A stretch of DNA of 64,000 nucleotides from Rhizobium freirei PRF 81 (GTDB lineage: Bacteria; Pseudomonadota; Alphaproteobacteria; Rhizobiales; Rhizobiaceae). The stretch's first letter is position 1. Each line of letters begins with the position of its first letter. This document shows positions 8,772 through 17,510 of the stretch, in pieces. A program made the position numbers and the translations under genes. The stretch covers positions 186,001 through 250,000 of the forward strand of contig NZ_AQHN01000056.1 in assembly GCF_000359745.1 (NCBI RefSeq), in the 5' to 3' direction. The notes below the pieces were generated by a model. It was given only the letters and a program-made list of their open reading frames with translations, had not been told where the DNA came from and did not search any database.

Positions 8772-9566
8772 ATGACCGACTTCAGACCGTTTGAAATCAT
8801 ACCCGGCAATCGTGACAAAGGCATGGTCATTCTTGGCGATCACGCCATGCGACATCTGCCGGAGCGCTATGGCAACCTTGGCTTGCCGGAAGCCGCTTTT
8901 TCCCGCCATATCGCCTATGACATCGGCATCGAAAGCCTGTGCCGCCATCTCTGCAAGCGACTGGATGTGCCGGGCGTACTCGGCGGCTTTTCCCGCCTGC
9001 TGATCGACCCGAACCGCGGCGAGGACGACCCTACGCTGATCATGAAGATCTCGGATGGCGCGATCATATCAGGCAACCATCCGATCACGGATGAAGAATG
9101 GAATTACCGCATAGAGACCTTCCACAGGCCCTATCACAAGGCGGTCGACGAGACGATTTCCGCCGTGGCCGAGGCGACGGGCAAGGCACCCCTTGTATTC
9201 TCGATGCATTCCTTTACGCCGGCGTGGAAGAGCGTGCCTCGCCCCTGGCACGCAGCCGTGCTTTGGGATAGCGACGAGCGTGCCGTTATGCCGCTTCTTG
9301 CAAAGCTCGGCGCCGATACCGATCTGGTGATCGGCGACAATGAGCCTTACGACGGTGCGTTGCGCAACGACACCATGTTCCGCCATTGCATGATGAAAGG
9401 CATTCCGCACGCGCTGCTGGAGGTCCGCCAGGATCTGATCGGGGGCGAGGCCGGCATTGCCGAATGGACCGACCGGCTGGCACCGATCTTCGCCGAGATC
9501 AACGCCGATCCGGCCCAGCACGAATACAAACGCTATCCTTCGCGCACCGGTCCCTACGAGACATGA
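8772..9566 (+). CDS. N-formylglutamate amidohydrolase family protein
   Basis: This 264-residue protein belongs to the N-formylglutamate amidohydrolase (FGase) family. It shows GDHAMRHLP, SRHIAYDIG, the FSMHSFTP segment with a probable zinc-ligand His, and GDNEPYDG. Family members hydrolyse N-formylglutamate late in histidine breakdown, though many are assigned only by fold. It is followed closely by the DUF1244 gene (28-base gap), likely the same transcript. A divergent paralogue lies at 61770-62654; which is the true HutG-like enzyme cannot be told. Confidence 0.85.
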   Translation: MTDFRPFEIIPGNRDKGMVILGDHAMRHLPERYGNLGLPEAAFSRHIAYDIGIESLCRHLCKRLDVPGVLGGFSRLLIDPNRGEDDPTLIMKISDGAIISGNHPITDEEWNYRIETFHRPYHKAVDETISAVAEATGKAPLVFSMHSFTPAWKSVPRPWHAAVLWDSDERAVMPLLAKLGADTDLVIGDNEPYDGALRNDTMFRHCMMKGIPHALLEVRQDLIGGEAGIAEWTDRLAPIFAEINADPAQHEYKRYPSRTGPYET

Positions 9567-9594
9567 GGCGGCGAGCGAACCGAGGAGAATAGAG

Positions 9595-9900
9595 ATGACC
9601 CCACTCACCAAGGAACAAGAGACCGAGCTCGAGGCCGCCGCGTTCCGCCGCCTCGTTACGCACTTGCGCGAACGTAGCGACGTCCAGAACATCGAACTGA
9701 TGAATCTCGCCGGCTTCTGCCGCAACTGTCTTTCCAACTGGTATCGCGAAGCGGCCGAAGAGGCAGGTCTGCCCGTCAGCAAGGACGAGTCGCGCGAGGT
9801 GATCTACGGCATGCCCTATGAGGAGTGGAAGAACCTGCACCAGAAAGAAGCCTCGCCTGTGCAAAAAGCCGCTTTCGAGCAGAACAAGCCGAAAGATTAA
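9595..9900 (+). CDS. DUF1244 family protein
   Basis: This 101-residue protein matches the DUF1244 family: MTPLTKEQE at the start, then the conserved FCRNCLSNWYREAA with a CxxC pair and a terminal VIYGMPYEEWK. The family is small, helical and common in alpha- and gammaproteobacteria, with no assigned function. The start at 9595 is set by GAGGAG about ten bases upstream. It probably shares a transcript with the amidohydrolase before it. Confidence 0.9.
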   Translation: MTPLTKEQETELEAAAFRRLVTHLRERSDVQNIELMNLAGFCRNCLSNWYREAAEEAGLPVSKDESREVIYGMPYEEWKNLHQKEASPVQKAAFEQNKPKD

Positions 9901-10072
9901 CGCTCCCTTTACCAATCCGGCTTGACCTTGCGCGCCATTCGCGGCACGTCAACTGCCCGATCGAATTCGAAATACCGCGCAGGCCCTGAAGCGAAGTGCA
10001 GCATCGGTTGAGCTACCGATCCCATTTGCGACCGGCTTCGAGCGACCCTCTAGGACCCTTTAGGAGAAGTGC

Positions 10073-10324
10073 ATGGAAGAGAATAGCGTCGAGAACGTGG
10101 CCGCGGCTGAACTGCGCCAATTCATTGAGCGCATCGAGCGTCTGGAAGAAGAAAAGGCCGCGATCGCCTCCGACATCAAGGACGTCATGGGCGAAGCCAA
10201 GGGCCGCGGCTACGACACCAAGGCGATCCGCACGATCATCCGCCTTCGCAAGAAGGACGCGAATGAGCGCCTGGAAGAAGAATCCATCCTGCAGACCTAT
10301 ATGGCTGCCCTCGGCATGGAATAA
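10073..10324 (+). CDS. gapR: GapR-type nucleoid-associated protein (DUF2312)
   Basis: This 83-residue basic, helical protein matches GapR. In Caulobacter GapR binds overtwisted AT-rich DNA ahead of polymerases and is needed for chromosome replication and cell-cycle control. Conserved pieces are [19 protein letters not shown], a long coiled-coil helix, and [17 protein letters not shown]. Size and motifs match full-length family members. AGGAG lies eight bases before the ATG, and a strong terminator follows, so it is probably a single-gene transcript. Confidence 0.95.
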   Translation: MEENSVENVAAAELRQFIERIERLEEEKAAIASDIKDVMGEAKGRGYDTKAIRTIIRLRKKDANERLEEESILQTYMAALGME

Positions 10325-10356
10325 TCGAGGCTCTTGTCAGCCTTGCGGGACGATCG

Positions 10357-10384
10357 GGAGCCGGCTTGCCGGCTCCTTTCTTTT
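10357..10384 (+). terminator. Rho-independent terminator of gapR
   Basis: GGAGCCGGC-TT-GCCGGCTCC at 10357-10376 forms a nine-base stem followed by TTTCTTTTT. It lies about 30 bases after the gapR stop codon. Confidence 0.9.
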
Positions 10385-10392
10385 TGGGCGCA

Positions 10393-11445
10393 TCATTCGG
10401 CAAAGAGACGACTGATCAAATCGGCAGCACTGCCCTGCCAAAGTTCGCCCTTGCCTGTTCCCGACCAGAGAGACAGGAAATCCGGCAATCCTTTCGCCGT
10501 CGATGCGCCACGCATATCGCGCGTGAACTTGTTTTGCACCGGAAAGGGAAGGATGGCGTCCGGCTTCCCATCCATCTCCTCCATGAAGCGGTTTTCGATG
10601 CCGCGGGCAAAACGGCCCGAAAAGACGCGTGTCGTGCGTGTCCTGCGTTCCGGCGCTTCGAGAAGCTTCTTTCGATAGGGTGCCGATGTTCCGGCCTCGG
10701 TGCAAGCAAGGAAGGCCGTGCCCATCTGGACGGCCTGCGCGCCCGCTTGCAGCGCCGCCCGAATATCGCTGGCCGTCATGATGCCGCCGGCTGCGATCAG
10801 CGGCAGGCGAATGGTGCCGACGCATTGCGCCAAGAGATCGCGAATGCCGATTTCCGGATCGGCCGCCTTGGCACCGAAAATGCCGCGATGGCCGCCAGCT
10901 TCGAAACCTTGCAGCGTCACCGCATCCACGCCGCTGTCTTCCAGCGCGCTCGCCTCCTCAAGTGTCGTCGCCGTGCCGATCAGCGGAATACCTGCCTTCT
11001 TTGCCTCGCGGACATAATCGGCGGGCAGCAAGCCGAAAACGAAGCTGAAACACGCCGGCTTGAGGCGCAGCACGGCCTCGAATTGCACATCGAAATCCTC
11101 CTCATAGGGAGGGTTAAGCTGCGGCGCCGGCAGCTCCAACTCCTGACGGTATCGAGCGGTCGCCTCCACTGCACGCTCGACGCGATCGGCCGCGACCTCC
11201 GGGATCGAGTGCGGAATGAAGAGATTGATCGAAAACGGCTTGTCTGTTCGCTGACGCACCTGACTCGCAAAGGTCTCGATCGCCGCAGCACTGGAATAGG
11301 CGCCGCCCATCGCGCCGAGAGTCCCCGCAGCCGAGGCGGCCGCCACGAGCTCAGCCGACGAAGGGCCGCCCGCCATCGGTGCGACGATCAACGGATGCTT
11401 CAAACCGAGTTGTTGAAAAAGATTGCTGTCCAGGGGAGCAGACAT
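10393..11445 (-). CDS. Nitronate monooxygenase-like flavoenzyme
   Basis: This 350-residue protein is a TIM-barrel FMN enzyme of the nitronate monooxygenase/2-nitropropane dioxygenase family. Visible features are the N-terminal HPLIVAPMAGGPSS, the FMN-phosphate-binding AAGGIMTASD and QMGTAFLAC segments, and LQGFEAGGHRG, whose His is the likely catalytic base. These enzymes oxidise alkyl nitronates; some relatives are enoyl-ACP reductases (FabK-type), but the GGHRG motif favours nitronate oxidation. AAAGGA sits upstream of the ATG at 11445. Confidence 0.87.
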   Translation of the reverse strand: MSAPLDSNLFQQLGLKHPLIVAPMAGGPSSAELVAAASAAGTLGAMGGAYSSAAAIETFASQVRQRTDKPFSINLFIPHSIPEVAADRVERAVEATARYRQELELPAPQLNPPYEEDFDVQFEAVLRLKPACFSFVFGLLPADYVREAKKAGIPLIGTATTLEEASALEDSGVDAVTLQGFEAGGHRGIFGAKAADPEIGIRDLLAQCVGTIRLPLIAAGGIMTASDIRAALQAGAQAVQMGTAFLACTEAGTSAPYRKKLLEAPERRTRTTRVFSGRFARGIENRFMEEMDGKPDAILPFPVQNKFTRDMRGASTAKGLPDFLSLWSGTGKGELWQGSAADLISRLFAE

Positions 11446-11612
11446 ATCCGTTTTCCTTTCAGGAATGTCTGTTTAGATCTCAATCCAACATAGGCATCGC
11501 ACGGTGGTTTGCCAGAACAATTCCCAGAAAACGCCGAGCGTTTTTCCGCCCGGCATCTCGCAAAACCTAATCGATAGAACGGGTTAGAAATTGCGCCGGG
11601 CGCCGAGCCGAT

Positions 11613-12536
11613 CTAGGGGCGACCAAGCGCCGCGGTACGGGCCTCAATGGCGGCAACCACCGACATCATATCGAGCCGGCCATTGCCGAGTTCGACGCTC
11701 TCCCCGTAGAGCGTACGGCAGAGGTCGAGAACCGGGGAGGCCATGCCGGCGGCGCGCGCCGCCTGCGCGATCAGATTGGTGCTGTTGAGCGCATCGGCCG
11801 TTGCCGCTTGGACTGAAAAATCCCGGTCGATCAGCTTCGGAATTTTCACGCGCGTCAAATCGCTGGCCATCGGACCGGAGTCGATCGCCGCCTGGAACGT
11901 CGCAAGGTCGAGCCCGTTCCGCTCGGCGAAATGCGCCGCCTCGGCGAGCCCCGCGAGCATCGTGCAGAGATAGAGATTGACGGTCAGCTTCATCAGCAGC
12001 GCATTGCCTACCGGGCCGCACAGGATCGTTTCTCGGCACATGGGCGCAAGCAGCGGCCGCACCTCCGCGACCGTTTCCGCATCGCCGCCAAGCAGTGCGA
12101 CGAGCTGTGCCGTCTCTGCCGGCTTCCTCGAACCGGAAACCGGAGCCTCGACATAGCGCCCGCCGGCGGCGGCGATCTCGGCGGCAAGCCCGCGCGAATA
12201 GTCGGGCGGATTGGACCCCATCGAAACGACGATATGTCCCGCGACCAGCCCGGCAAAGCCCGGTGTCCCACGCTGCAGCACCGAATCCAGCACCGTTTCG
12301 TTGACAAGCATCAGGATGACGATGCGCGTGCGCTCGAACACCTCCTCGACACTTGCCGCCACGGCAGCGCCCACCTCACGCAGCGGATCGGCCGCTTCCC
12401 GCGACCGGTTCCAAACGACGAGTTTCGTGCCTGCTTTCGCGAGATTGAGAGCCATCGGCTGGCCCATGACGCCGAGACCGACAAAACCGATCTCTTCGCC
12501 CGGCTCGACGCCGGGACGTTCGCTGACCTTGGTCAT
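11613..12536 (-). CDS. NAD(P)-dependent beta-hydroxyacid dehydrogenase
   Basis: This 307-residue protein is a second member of the 3-hydroxyisobutyrate dehydrogenase family in the window. The Rossmann motif GFVGLGVMGQPMA starts after about 17 extra residues, and the conserved PVSGSRKPAE and KLTVNLYLC (catalytic Lys) are present. The ATG at 12536 is used because GGAG lies eight bases upstream. It is only moderately similar to the copy at 5629-6510, so they probably act on different hydroxyacids. Confidence 0.87.
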   Translation of the reverse strand: MTKVSERPGVEPGEEIGFVGLGVMGQPMALNLAKAGTKLVVWNRSREAADPLREVGAAVAASVEEVFERTRIVILMLVNETVLDSVLQRGTPGFAGLVAGHIVVSMGSNPPDYSRGLAAEIAAAGGRYVEAPVSGSRKPAETAQLVALLGGDAETVAEVRPLLAPMCRETILCGPVGNALLMKLTVNLYLCTMLAGLAEAAHFAERNGLDLATFQAAIDSGPMASDLTRVKIPKLIDRDFSVQAATADALNSTNLIAQAARAAGMASPVLDLCRTLYGESVELGNGRLDMMSVVAAIEARTAALGRP

Positions 12537-12584
12537 CAAGACAACTCCGATTTTCGGGTGACGATGCTATCTCAGATGTCAGAG

Positions 12585-12618
12585 CCCGGCGGGAGAGCCA
12601 TATGCGTTTCCCGCCGGG
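12585..12618. terminator. Ten-base-pair hairpin between ilvE and the dehydrogenase
   Basis: Perfect arms CCCGGCGGGA (12585-12594) and TCCCGCCGGG (12609-12618) enclose a 14-base loop. It lies 50 bases downstream of the ilvE stop. No T-run follows on either strand, so it may be a processing or stabilising structure rather than a simple terminator. Confidence 0.5.
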
Positions 12619-12667
12619 TATCGATCACGCTCCGGTCAGAGCCCGACGCGGATTGCGTGGCGACCGC

Positions 12668-13765
12668 TCAGAACAGCCGGTCCAGCCACTCATTCTTGTC
12701 CGGTGCACGGCCGAATTGGATATCGGTGAGCGCGGCCTTCAGGCGAAGCGTGGTCGCCCCGGCGTTTCCGTCGCCGATAGTGAAGTTATGCTTGCGGCCC
12801 TTCACCTTGCCGATCGGCGTCACGACGGCCGCCGTGCCGCAGGCGAAGGATTCGCGCAGACGCCCGCTCTCCGCATCGGCCTGCCACTGCTCGATCGAAT
12901 AGGGCTCTTCGCGAACGGTGAGACCCATGTCGCGTCCCAGCTTGATCAGCGAATCGCGGGTGATGCCCGGCAGGATCGTACCGGTCAGCGGCGGCGTCTG
13001 CAGCGAGCCGTCGTCGAAGACGAAGAAGATGTTCATGCCGCCAAGCTCTTCGATCCAGCGCTTTTCGACGGCATCGAGGAAAACGACCTGATCGCAGCCT
13101 TCACGCTGGCCTTCGGCGAGCGCGGAAAGGCTTGCAGCATAATTGCCGCCGCACTTGGCAGCACCGGTGCCGCCGGGCGCGGCGCGGGTGTAGTTTTCGG
13201 AAACCCAGAGCGTGACTGCCGATGCACCGCCCTTGAAATAGGAGGCGACCGGAGAGGCAATGACGCAGAAAAGGTAGTCGGTAGCCGGCCTGGTGCCGAG
13301 CGCGGATTCCGAACCGATCATGAACGGGCGGAGATAGAGCGATGCGCCCTCGGCGGTCGGGATCCACTCGCGATCGATCTTGACCAGCTCGCGGACGGAC
13401 TCGACGAAGAGCTTTTCCGGCAGCGGCGGCATGGCCAGCCGCTCGGCCGAATTGTGGAAGCGTTGCGCGTTGGCGCTCGGGCGGAAGAGCGCCGCGCCGC
13501 CGTCGGGCAGGTGGTAGGCCTTCATGCCTTCGAAGATTTCCTGCGCATAATGAAGCACGACGGTCGCCGGATCGAGAGCCAGCGCCTTGCGCGGCTCGAT
13601 CCTGGCGCCATGCCAGCCGCGATCCTGCGAGTAGCGGATCGTCACCATGTGATCGGTGAATACGCGGCCGAAGCCCGGATTCTGCAGCAGGGCTTCCCGC
13701 TCGCTGGCCGTTGCGGGGCTAGAATTCTTTTCGATGTGGAACGTCAGTGCGTCGCCGTTACTCAT
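12668..13765 (-). CDS. ilvE: Branched-chain amino-acid aminotransferase
   Basis: This 365-residue fold-type IV PLP enzyme transfers amino groups between glutamate and leucine, isoleucine or valine. The length matches the longer, eukaryote-like IlvE group found in many bacteria. Recognisable segments are MKAYHLPDGGAALFRP, the lysine-containing KCGGNYAAS, EELGGMNIFFVF and TPPLTGTILPGITRDS. GGAGGAGCC immediately precedes the ATG, confirming the start. A strong hairpin lies downstream. Confidence 0.95.
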   Translation of the reverse strand: MSNGDALTFHIEKNSSPATASEREALLQNPGFGRVFTDHMVTIRYSQDRGWHGARIEPRKALALDPATVVLHYAQEIFEGMKAYHLPDGGAALFRPSANAQRFHNSAERLAMPPLPEKLFVESVRELVKIDREWIPTAEGASLYLRPFMIGSESALGTRPATDYLFCVIASPVASYFKGGASAVTLWVSENYTRAAPGGTGAAKCGGNYAASLSALAEGQREGCDQVVFLDAVEKRWIEELGGMNIFFVFDDGSLQTPPLTGTILPGITRDSLIKLGRDMGLTVREEPYSIEQWQADAESGRLRESFACGTAAVVTPIGKVKGRKHNFTIGDGNAGATTLRLKAALTDIQFGRAPDKNEWLDRLF

Positions 13766-13955
13766 GGCTCCTCCAATGCTTCATTGTAGCGGCTTTGGCC
13801 GCCCGTCTCCCGTAAGAAGGTTTAAACCAAATCGGGTGGTATTTGATTGCGTTTACGCCTGTTGCCGCGCAAGTTTAAGAGCGCTTTACGCAAATTTTCG
13901 AGCGGAATCGTTATTTTTCACCTGGAAGCGCGCGGCACTCTCCATCAATTCGGGA

Positions 13956-15218
13956 TCACAGCACCTTCGCAATCGCCTCGGCTGCGACAACCCCGCTTTC
14001 ATAAGCACCATGCGCCGTCGAATATCGCGACCGCGAGCAAGCCTCTCCGGCGAAGAACAGACGATCGTTGCAGGGCGCGGCCAGCACGCCGCGCAGATCC
14101 GAAGCGCCGGGGATCGCATAGGAATAGGAACCGCCGATCAGGGGTTCGCTGGCCCAGGTCGACATGACAAGAGGCGACAGTTTTGCGCCTATGTCGGAGC
14201 CAAAGACGCGCTTCAACTGCTCCACGGAGAAATCGAAGGCAGCCTCCATGCCCTGCCGTTCGAGATCGAGCGCAAGATCGCCGGCAAAATAGGCCTCGAT
14301 GGCGGGCGCGCCGAATGGCCTCAGCTGATAGGCGCCAGTGCGGCGATCCTGCCGAGAGCCCATGACATGCGTATCCTCCGGGAACATGCCGGGCTCGGAC
14401 GTTTGGATAAAAAGCTTATTCGCCAATCCGAGAGGCAGACGCGAAGCCGCCTCGATCTTTTCCGGCAGCGGCGGCCAGAAGGCAATCCGCTCGCCGGCAA
14501 GGACATTGGTGGAGACGGAGACGACAACGGCGCTTGCCCTCAGCTCGCCCTTGCTCGTCGACAGCACGATATGATCGCCGCTGCTATGATCGATCCGGCT
14601 GACTTCAGCACCGAGAGCGGTCGGCACCGGCAAACCATAGCTGGCAACAAGCGTGCCGTACCCCTGCCGGACGCGCCAGTCGGGACCTGGCCCGGGATCA
14701 TAACGGCCGAGATCGATGACCGAAGACTTCGGCAATTCGGCCCCGGTCATGAACGCGCCGACGGCATAAATTCGTTCACGCCACGGCTCGTCCGGAGACA
14801 GCATGGCCGACAGATCGGCGTCGCCAACCCCATCATAGGCGTCGACCCGCTCGAAAAATTCAGCCACCGCACCGGCTGCCGCCATTATGCCGGGATCACC
14901 GCGCTCGAGCTGCCGCCCGCCATCACTCCAGGGCGCCGGCGTGCGATCGACCGCCAGCCCGATCTCTTCGGTTATTTTTGTCCAGGGATTGGTGCGCGCG
15001 CCATGCAGCCAGCCGCAGCCGAGATCAAGCGCGGCCCCATCTGCACCGAAGGGATGGATCGTTCGAGCCCTCCCGCCGACACGATCGGATGCTTCGAGCA
15101 GCACGACCGAAAGATCGGGCCGAAGCGATTGCAGCCGCCGGGCAGCTCCCACGCCGGCAGCGCCGGCGCCGATCACGGCGACGTCGACATCGCCGCCCCT
15201 CCAGGATTCGATGGGCAT
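13956..15218 (-). CDS. Flavin-containing amine oxidase (FAD-dependent)
   Basis: This 420-residue protein is a flavin amine oxidoreductase of the monoamine-oxidase family. The start at 15218 (AAAGGAAATCG upstream) puts the FAD motif VIGAGAAGVGAARRL near the N-terminus, followed by EASDRVGGRARTI and LDLGCGWLHG. The C-terminal FAD contact reads LFFAGEACSRSRYSTAHGAYESG. It may oxidise polyamines or aromatic amines with H2O2 release; the substrate is not determinable. No signal peptide is visible. Confidence 0.88.
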   Translation of the reverse strand: MPIESWRGGDVDVAVIGAGAAGVGAARRLQSLRPDLSVVLLEASDRVGGRARTIHPFGADGAALDLGCGWLHGARTNPWTKITEEIGLAVDRTPAPWSDGGRQLERGDPGIMAAAGAVAEFFERVDAYDGVGDADLSAMLSPDEPWRERIYAVGAFMTGAELPKSSVIDLGRYDPGPGPDWRVRQGYGTLVASYGLPVPTALGAEVSRIDHSSGDHIVLSTSKGELRASAVVVSVSTNVLAGERIAFWPPLPEKIEAASRLPLGLANKLFIQTSEPGMFPEDTHVMGSRQDRRTGAYQLRPFGAPAIEAYFAGDLALDLERQGMEAAFDFSVEQLKRVFGSDIGAKLSPLVMSTWASEPLIGGSYSYAIPGASDLRGVLAAPCNDRLFFAGEACSRSRYSTAHGAYESGVVAAEAIAKVL

Positions 15219-15419
15219 TCGATTTCCTTTTCGCTCAAGCGCCTGAAGGCAAAGCGGCGCAGGACGATGAACGACCCAGAGCCCGCCCGAACCATTAGTC
15301 CAGACCTTCTGACCAATCTGTAGCTGACCTCCGCGCAGCATGTAAACGGCACTGCAGCAGCCGAACCAAATTGCCGCATTGAGCTGCGGCGGCGAATGTC
15401 GTAGTTGCTTTGGACAATA

Positions 15420-15836
15420 ATGGGGAGAAACGTGCGGAAGCGAACCTTTGGGACAACGCAGTGGCTGGTGCGCATTCTTTGCGCCATCGCATTGCTATCC
15501 GTCGGCTTTGCCCATCGCCCTGCGGTTTCGAGTGTTGCGGAACCGACCCCCTTCGAGCTTGCCCAGTATCGTCTGCCCGATGGAAGCCTGCCGGTCATCT
15601 GCGTCACCGAAAGGACGCCTGACGGCAAGGAGCACAGCAAGGCCAATATGCCGGGATGCGAAGCGTGCCGCATATCAGCAGCCGTCCTGCTCCCTACTCC
15701 GCCGACGGAAATTTGCGAACACCTCGCCTTTGTCCGGGACGACATCGTCGTCGCCAAGAACGAGGCATTCCGCCGCCAGCTTTATCCGCCCAATAGCGGC
15801 CCACGCGCTCCCCCTGCTCTCAGAAGCTTTGCCTGA
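15420..15836 (+). CDS. Small exported CxxC protein, possibly DUF2946
   Basis: This 138-residue protein has a positively charged N-terminus and a hydrophobic segment (about residues 15-30), so it should be exported or anchored. The mature part carries the motif PGCEACRIS, a CxxC pair that could bind copper or be redox active. It lies about 250 bases before the PepSY gene and the copper genes that follow. I recall DUF2946 proteins from copper gene clusters and suggest that family, but without alignment. The ATG at 15420 has only a weak ribosome site; TTG at 15405 is an alternative. Confidence 0.6.
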   Translation: MGRNVRKRTFGTTQWLVRILCAIALLSVGFAHRPAVSSVAEPTPFELAQYRLPDGSLPVICVTERTPDGKEHSKANMPGCEACRISAAVLLPTPPTEICEHLAFVRDDIVVAKNEAFRRQLYPPNSGPRAPPALRSFA

Positions 15837-15929
15837 ACCCTGCGTTACGGCCGATGTCGTGACGCTTGTCGTCAATGGCGGCCGGACCATGCACGAGAGC
15901 TGATCGTGCCGGCTGCGGGTAAGGTGCCT

Positions 15930-15993
15930 CCCTGCCGATGTCTCGAAGCTTAATGGAGCGCTCATAGCGGCTCCGGAGGCGGCATCGGCAGGG
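15930..15993 (+). promoter_or_regulatory. Long inverted repeat upstream of the PepSY gene
   Basis: Perfect 11-base arms CCCTGCCGATG (15930-15940) and CATCGGCAGGG (15983-15993) flank 42 bases that hold a smaller dyad GGAGC/GCTCC. It lies 94 bases before the PepSY start. It may be a leader structure of the copper operon or a terminator of the preceding gene; there is no T-run. No known riboswitch signature is complete. Confidence 0.45.
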
Positions 15994-16086
15994 GTAGTGA
16001 CCGGATCGGTCGCGTCTCTCCCGCAGACAGGCAATCCTCTTGCAGATTGGGTCAATCCGCGCCGCCGCATCTTCGGGGAGTCCCCC

Positions 16087-17454
16087 ATGTCCGCCTTCAC
16101 CGCGACCGAGCCAAGTGCTGTCGCAGCCGATAATATCTCTCTTTATCGCGCGATCTGGCGCTGGCATTTCTTCGCCGGTCTGCTCGTCATTCCCTTCCTG
16201 CTCAATCTGGCGATTACCGGGTCCATCTATCTTTTCAAGGATCAGATCGCCGACACCTTTTATGCGCATCGCCACATCGTCGCCGACACCGGCGCGACGC
16301 TCCCGCCGCAGAAGATCGTCGATGCGACGCTGGCGGCAATGCCGGGCGCCAAGGCGACATCCTATCGCGAGGCCGCGGCGGGCAATCGGTCCGCCCTGGT
16401 CACTGTATCGACGGCGGGGCAATCGACACTGGTCTACGTCAATCCGCACAATGGCGAGGTGCTCGGCTCGGTCGGTTCCAGGCAGGAATTCGGCTGGGTC
16501 GTCAAACGCATCCACAGCCTCGAATATTTCGGCACATGGACCAACCGCATCATCGAAATCGTCGGCGGCTTTGCGCTGATGCTGGTCGTGACCGGCATCT
16601 ATCTCTGGTGGCCACGCCGCCAGACGGGCGGCGTGCTGACGGTTCGCGGCACCCCGTCCCGCCGCGTCTTCTGGCGCGATCTCCATGCCGTGACCGGTGC
16701 GATCGCCGGCATCGTCATTTTCTTCCTCGCGTTTACGGGTATGCCTTGGTCGGGCTACTGGGGTGCCAATGTCAATGCGTGGCTGACCTCAAACGATCTC
16801 GGCTATCCCGCGGCCCTTTGGGACAAGGTGCCGAAATCCACCAAAGTCACGCAGGATATCGTAAATCGACCCGGCTGGATCGTCGAGAATGCGCCCGTGC
16901 CGCTTTCCGATGCGGCAACGACGTCGCAGCCGATCGGGTTGGACAAGGCCGTAGAGATCGCCAGAGGGCTGGGCTTAGCTCCGGGCTTCAGCGTCGCTCT
17001 TCCTGCCGGCGAAACGGGCGTCTTCACCGCCTCGATCTTCCCCGCCGATCTCTCGAAGGAACGTACCGTCCATATCGATCAATATTCCGGCAAGCCGCTT
17101 ATCGATCTCTCCTTCGATCAATATCCGGCGCTGGGCAAGGCGATCGAATGGGGCATCAACGTCCATCAGGGGCAGGAATGGGGCCTCTTCAATCAATTGC
17201 TGATGCTGGCGACCTGCATTGCCATCATCCTCAGCTGCATCACCGCCGTCATGATGTGGTGGAAGCGCCGGCCGGCCGGTCGTCTCGGCGTGCCGCCCAT
17301 GCCGCCGCAGAGGTCCGTCTATATCGGCCTGTGGCTGATCGCGATCGTCTTCGGCGCCGCCTTTCCGCTCACCGGCCTGGCCATCGTCGCCATGCTGCTG
17401 ATCGACCAAACCATCCTTCGCTTCGTGCCGCCGCTGAAGCGGTTCTTCTCATGA
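16087..17454 (+). CDS. PepSY-associated transmembrane protein
   Basis: This 455-residue inner-membrane protein has about five transmembrane helices: one near residues 25-50, two in the middle (one before the IYLWWPRR motif, one reaching LAFTGMPW) and two at the C-terminus. PepSY-type periplasmic loops lie between them. Relatives are linked to iron or copper uptake and to reductive metal release. It leads the PCu(A)C-SCO-CopC cluster, which suggests a role in copper handling for oxidase assembly. ATG at 16087 follows GGGGAG; upstream in-frame codons lack a ribosome site. Confidence 0.88.
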   Translation: MSAFTATEPSAVAADNISLYRAIWRWHFFAGLLVIPFLLNLAITGSIYLFKDQIADTFYAHRHIVADTGATLPPQKIVDATLAAMPGAKATSYREAAAGNRSALVTVSTAGQSTLVYVNPHNGEVLGSVGSRQEFGWVVKRIHSLEYFGTWTNRIIEIVGGFALMLVVTGIYLWWPRRQTGGVLTVRGTPSRRVFWRDLHAVTGAIAGIVIFFLAFTGMPWSGYWGANVNAWLTSNDLGYPAALWDKVPKSTKVTQDIVNRPGWIVENAPVPLSDAATTSQPIGLDKAVEIARGLGLAPGFSVALPAGETGVFTASIFPADLSKERTVHIDQYSGKPLIDLSFDQYPALGKAIEWGINVHQGQEWGLFNQLLMLATCIAIILSCITAVMMWWKRRPAGRLGVPPMPPQRSVYIGLWLIAIVFGAAFPLTGLAIVAMLLIDQTILRFVPPLKRFFS

Positions 17455-17457
17455 AAG

Positions 17458-17484
17458 GCTGCGCGGCAGCATCTGCCGCGCGGC
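17458..17484 (+). other. Strong intercistronic hairpin (PepSY / PCu(A)C)
   Basis: A 12-pair stem (17458-17469 with 17473-17484, one G-T pair) closes a CAT loop between the PepSY stop and the next ribosome site. No T-run follows, so it more likely affects mRNA stability or differential expression than ends transcription. Confidence 0.6.
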
Positions 17485-17510
17485 ACCCAGATCCCCGGAG
17501 AAAACCGATC

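Noticed and set aside
12578-12644. Direct repeat GTCAGAGCCCG (12578 and 12634)
   Set aside because: The copies are only 11 bases, unmatched in their flanks, and have no context suggesting mobility or regulation.
13656-15323. 555-codon open frame on the plus strand
   Set aside because: It is antisense to the flavin amine oxidase, which has clear FAD motifs. GC-rich DNA gives long chance frames on the opposite strand.
15910-16086. Cobalamin-type riboswitch ahead of the PepSY gene
   Set aside because: Short strings such as GGTGCC and TTAATGG recall the class, but the conserved core (GCCACTG and the GGAAGGC segment) is absent. It is kept only as an unexplained hairpin.
16536-17510. N-terminal part of a long open frame ending in the PCu(A)C gene
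   Set aside because: This part is an out-of-frame reading of the PepSY gene. The real PCu(A)C protein starts at 17511 with a signal peptide.
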